Origin: an uncultured Clostridia bacterium
Lineage (GTDB): Bacteria; Bacillota; Clostridia; Lachnospirales; Lachnospiraceae
Assembly (NCBI GenBank): GCA_947178015.1
Contig: CAMWWW010000113.1
Location: 1 to 7,209 of the forward strand
Length of the DNA stretch: 7,209 bases
Direction: 5' to 3'
The notes under the pieces were generated by a model, which was given only the letters and a program-made list of their open reading frames with translations, searched no databases and had not been told where the DNA came from. A program made the translations under genes and the position numbers. Numbering within the stretch: position 1 is the stretch's first letter; every line of letters starts with the position of its first letter. Shown here in pieces: positions 5,507 through 7,209 of the stretch.

Positions 5507-6982
5507 ATGGGTAGAGAAAGGTTTGGTTCAAGAATAGGGTTTATCTTAGTGTCAGCGGGCTGTGCGATAGGGATAGGAAATGTGTGGAAGTTTCCCTATA
5601 TATGTGGGGAATATGGCGGAGCAGCATTTATTTTGATTTATCTTTGTTTTCTGGTGCTGCTTGGAATTCCGGTGCTTGTCTGTGAGTTTGCAGTGGGACG
5701 AGCAAGCCGGCGCAGCGTGGTGATGAGTTTTGAGCGTCTGGAGCCCAAGGGGACTGCTTGGCACAGACTGAAGCTAATCGGGATTGTGGGCTGCTATATG
5801 CTGATGATGTTTTACACCTCGGTGGGTGGCTGGATGATGAATTACTGTGTGAAAAGTATTCGGGGCATCTTTCATCAGGCATCACAGGAGCAGATTACAG
5901 ATACCTTTAACAAGATGCTAATCAATACACCAGAGATGGTTTTTTGGACGGTGCTTATCTGCGTCATAGGTTTTGCCGTGTGCTTGTTTGGTCTACAAAA
6001 GGGAATTGAGAAGATTACAAAATTTATGATGGCGGCACTGTTGGTTATTATAGTGGTACTTGCTGTACATTCTGTATTCCTAAAGGGCGCAGCGGAAGGT
6101 ATCCGTTTTTATTTGATCCCTGATTTTGGAAAGATGGTCGAACAAGGAATTGGAAATGTTGTATTTGCAGCGCTCAGTCAGGCATTTTTTACACTCTCTC
6201 TTGGGGTGGGCGCTATGCTGATCTTTGGAAGCTATCTGGGAAATGAAAGAAGCCTAACAGGTGAGGCGTTGAGCATCACGGGGCTAGATACCTTTGTAGC
6301 ACTGACGGCAGGGTTTATCGTAATACCAGCATGCTTTGCATTTGGGATAGAACCCGGAGCGGGACCAAGTTTAGTATTTATCACGCTTCCGCGCATTTTC
6401 TCGCAAATGGCGGGCGGAAGACTGTGGGGTTCCTTATTCTTCCTGTTTTTAACCTTTGCCGCTCTTACTACCATTATTGCCGTGTTTGAAAATATTGTTG
6501 CATTTAATATGGATCTTTTTGGGTGGACAAGGAAAAAGAGCGTGCTGGTAAGTCTGGTGTTGATGGTAGTGCTCAGTATGCCTTGTGTGCTGGGATTTCA
6601 TCTACTTTCATGGATAGAGCCGTTTGGAAGCGGAAGCACTATTATGGATCTGGAAGACTTTATTGTGTCAAACAATCTGCTTCCTCTGGGAAGCCTTGGC
6701 TATGTACTTTTCTGTACCAGCCAGAGAGGATGGGGCTGGAAGGCATTTATAAAAGAAGCCAATCAGGGAACAGGACTTCGGTTTCCAGAACAGTTTAAGT
6801 ATTATGTATCGTATGTAATTCCAGCGATTATTGTGGTGATCTACTTAAAAGGCTATTATGATATGTTTGCTCAAAAGGGTACAATAACCCTATTGATTTG
6901 GATGACAGTCGCTGTCTTGTTTTTGGCGTTTATCTTTGCATGTGCGTTTTTCGCTTCCTCACGAAAGGGTTCCGAACACTAA
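5507..6982 (+). CDS. Sodium-dependent amino-acid/neurotransmitter-type symporter (NSS/SNF family, LeuT fold)
   Basis: A 491-residue inner-membrane secondary transporter expected to import an amino acid or amine with Na+. TM1 carries the family signature SAGCAIGIGNVWKFPY, with Ala20 and Asn25 at the positions of LeuT sodium ligands Ala22 and Asn27. TM6 has FFTLSLGVGAM (227-237). TM8 has AALTTI (318-323), matching the LeuT A351/T354/S355 sodium site with Thr in place of Ser. In TM7 the Ser that binds chloride in animal transporters aligns with Ala265, and an acidic Asp261 lies four residues before it, so chloride-independent transport is likely. About 12 helices are visible, the last at 458-482. 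AGGAGG (5498-5503) sits only 3 nt before the ATG. It begins 42 bp after the hydrogenase gene with no terminator between, so co-transcription is likely. The substrate is not evident. Confidence 0.93.
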   Translation: MGRERFGSRIGFILVSAGCAIGIGNVWKFPYICGEYGGAAFILIYLCFLVLLGIPVLVCEFAVGRASRRSVVMSFERLEPKGTAWHRLKLIGIVGCYMLMMFYTSVGGWMMNYCVKSIRGIFHQASQEQITDTFNKMLINTPEMVFWTVLICVIGFAVCLFGLQKGIEKITKFMMAALLVIIVVLAVHSVFLKGAAEGIRFYLIPDFGKMVEQGIGNVVFAALSQAFFTLSLGVGAMLIFGSYLGNERSLTGEALSITGLDTFVALTAGFIVIPACFAFGIEPGAGPSLVFITLPRIFSQMAGGRLWGSLFFLFLTFAALTTIIAVFENIVAFNMDLFGWTRKKSVLVSLVLMVVLSMPCVLGFHLLSWIEPFGSGSTIMDLEDFIVSNNLLPLGSLGYVLFCTSQRGWGWKAFIKEANQGTGLRFPEQFKYYVSYVIPAIIVVIYLKGYYDMFAQKGTITLLIWMTVAVLFLAFIFACAFFASSRKGSEH

Positions 6983-7008
6983 AAGAAAAAAAGCGATTAT
7001 CTCATATG

Positions 7009-7209
7009 TGTATAAGTTTTTGTGAAAGGGATTTGTATAATCATGTTCGGGAAGGGTCCGCGCAGAGAGATGCCTATAGTCCTCCGTCACCCCGCTCTCG
7101 CTTAGTGAAAAACGTAGCGGACACTAAGCTCGTAAAATACCTCGCTAAGTGCCGACGTTTTTCAATAGGTGCCTTGAGGACTATAGGCATCTCTCTGCGC
7201 TGCTTTTTT
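7009..7209 (+). repeat. Full copy (copy 2) of the palindromic repeat / candidate structured RNA element
   Basis: The upstream flank 7009-7059 matches the minus strand of 1-57 and contains a TATAAT (7036-7041) that could be a -10 box, though no good -35 lies at 16-18 bp. The closing stem 7060-7084/7176-7200 is a perfect 25 bp. The 91-nt core (7085-7175) matches the core of the copy at 312-483 but lacks about 30 nt found there. Two folds compete inside the core. One is a local hairpin, 7100-7107/7122-7129. The other is a longer helix, 7106-7115/7155-7164, extended by 7118-7120/7152-7154 and 7122-7125/7148-7151. The function is unknown; it may be a mobile palindrome, a structured RNA, or both. 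Confidence 0.8.
7060..7209 (+). terminator. Terminator of the sensory hydrogenase-transporter operon, with a ~91-nt structured loop
   Basis: A perfect 25-bp inverted repeat starting GCGCAGAGAGATGCC is followed at once by TGCTTTTTT to the window edge. It lies 77 bp after the NSS stop codon, and no other hairpin-plus-T-run is seen in between. The loop is unusually long for an intrinsic terminator, but the stem is long and the loop is itself structured. The T-run may continue past the window. Confidence 0.65.

Overview
The window looks like chromosomal DNA from an anaerobic, low-to-moderate GC Firmicute, most likely a gut Lachnospiraceae/Clostridium cluster XIVa relative. This is inferred from strong AGGAGG-type ribosome binding sites, consensus sigma-A promoters, TTG start-codon use, an [FeFe]-hydrogenase-type oxygen-sensitive protein, and AT-rich intergenic DNA full of palindromic repeats. 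No gene gives a firm species assignment.

Layout. Positions 1-711 carry no intact gene. They hold pieces of a large palindromic repeat family (1-57, 58-111 and 312-507), an AT-rich spacer, and a 57-codon remnant that looks like the C-terminus of a ribulose-phosphate-3-epimerase-type TIM barrel. Positions 712-3062 are a minus-strand three-gene ABC importer operon: lipoprotein binding protein, permease and ATPase, in that transcription order. It has a clear promoter at 3123-3151 and an intrinsic terminator overlapping the last codons of the ATPase gene. Positions 3204-3366 are a 163-bp MITE-like palindrome lying between two divergent promoters. Positions 3515-6982 are a plus-strand pair: a 649-residue soluble protein fusing an H-cluster (hydrogenase) sensor to a methyl-accepting chemotaxis signalling domain, then a 12-helix Na+-coupled NSS/SNF amino-acid transporter 42 bp downstream. 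The right edge (7009-7209) is a full copy of the palindromic repeat, which also serves as the terminator of this operon.

How it may work together. The hydrogenase-like protein keeps the four Cys ligands of the H-cluster cubane but has lost residues used for fast proton transfer and H-cluster tuning. It probably senses H2 or redox state and signals to CheA/CheW-type partners encoded elsewhere, rather than making H2 in bulk. The co-directional NSS symporter and the divergent NMT1/SsuA-type ABC importer make this a sensing-plus-uptake neighbourhood; a functional link is inference only.

The least explained item is the repeat family. Two full copies share a conserved core and a conserved upstream flank, but their ~25-bp closing stems are unrelated in sequence while each is almost perfectly self-complementary. 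That covariation pattern indicates selection or a mechanism preserving a long hairpin.
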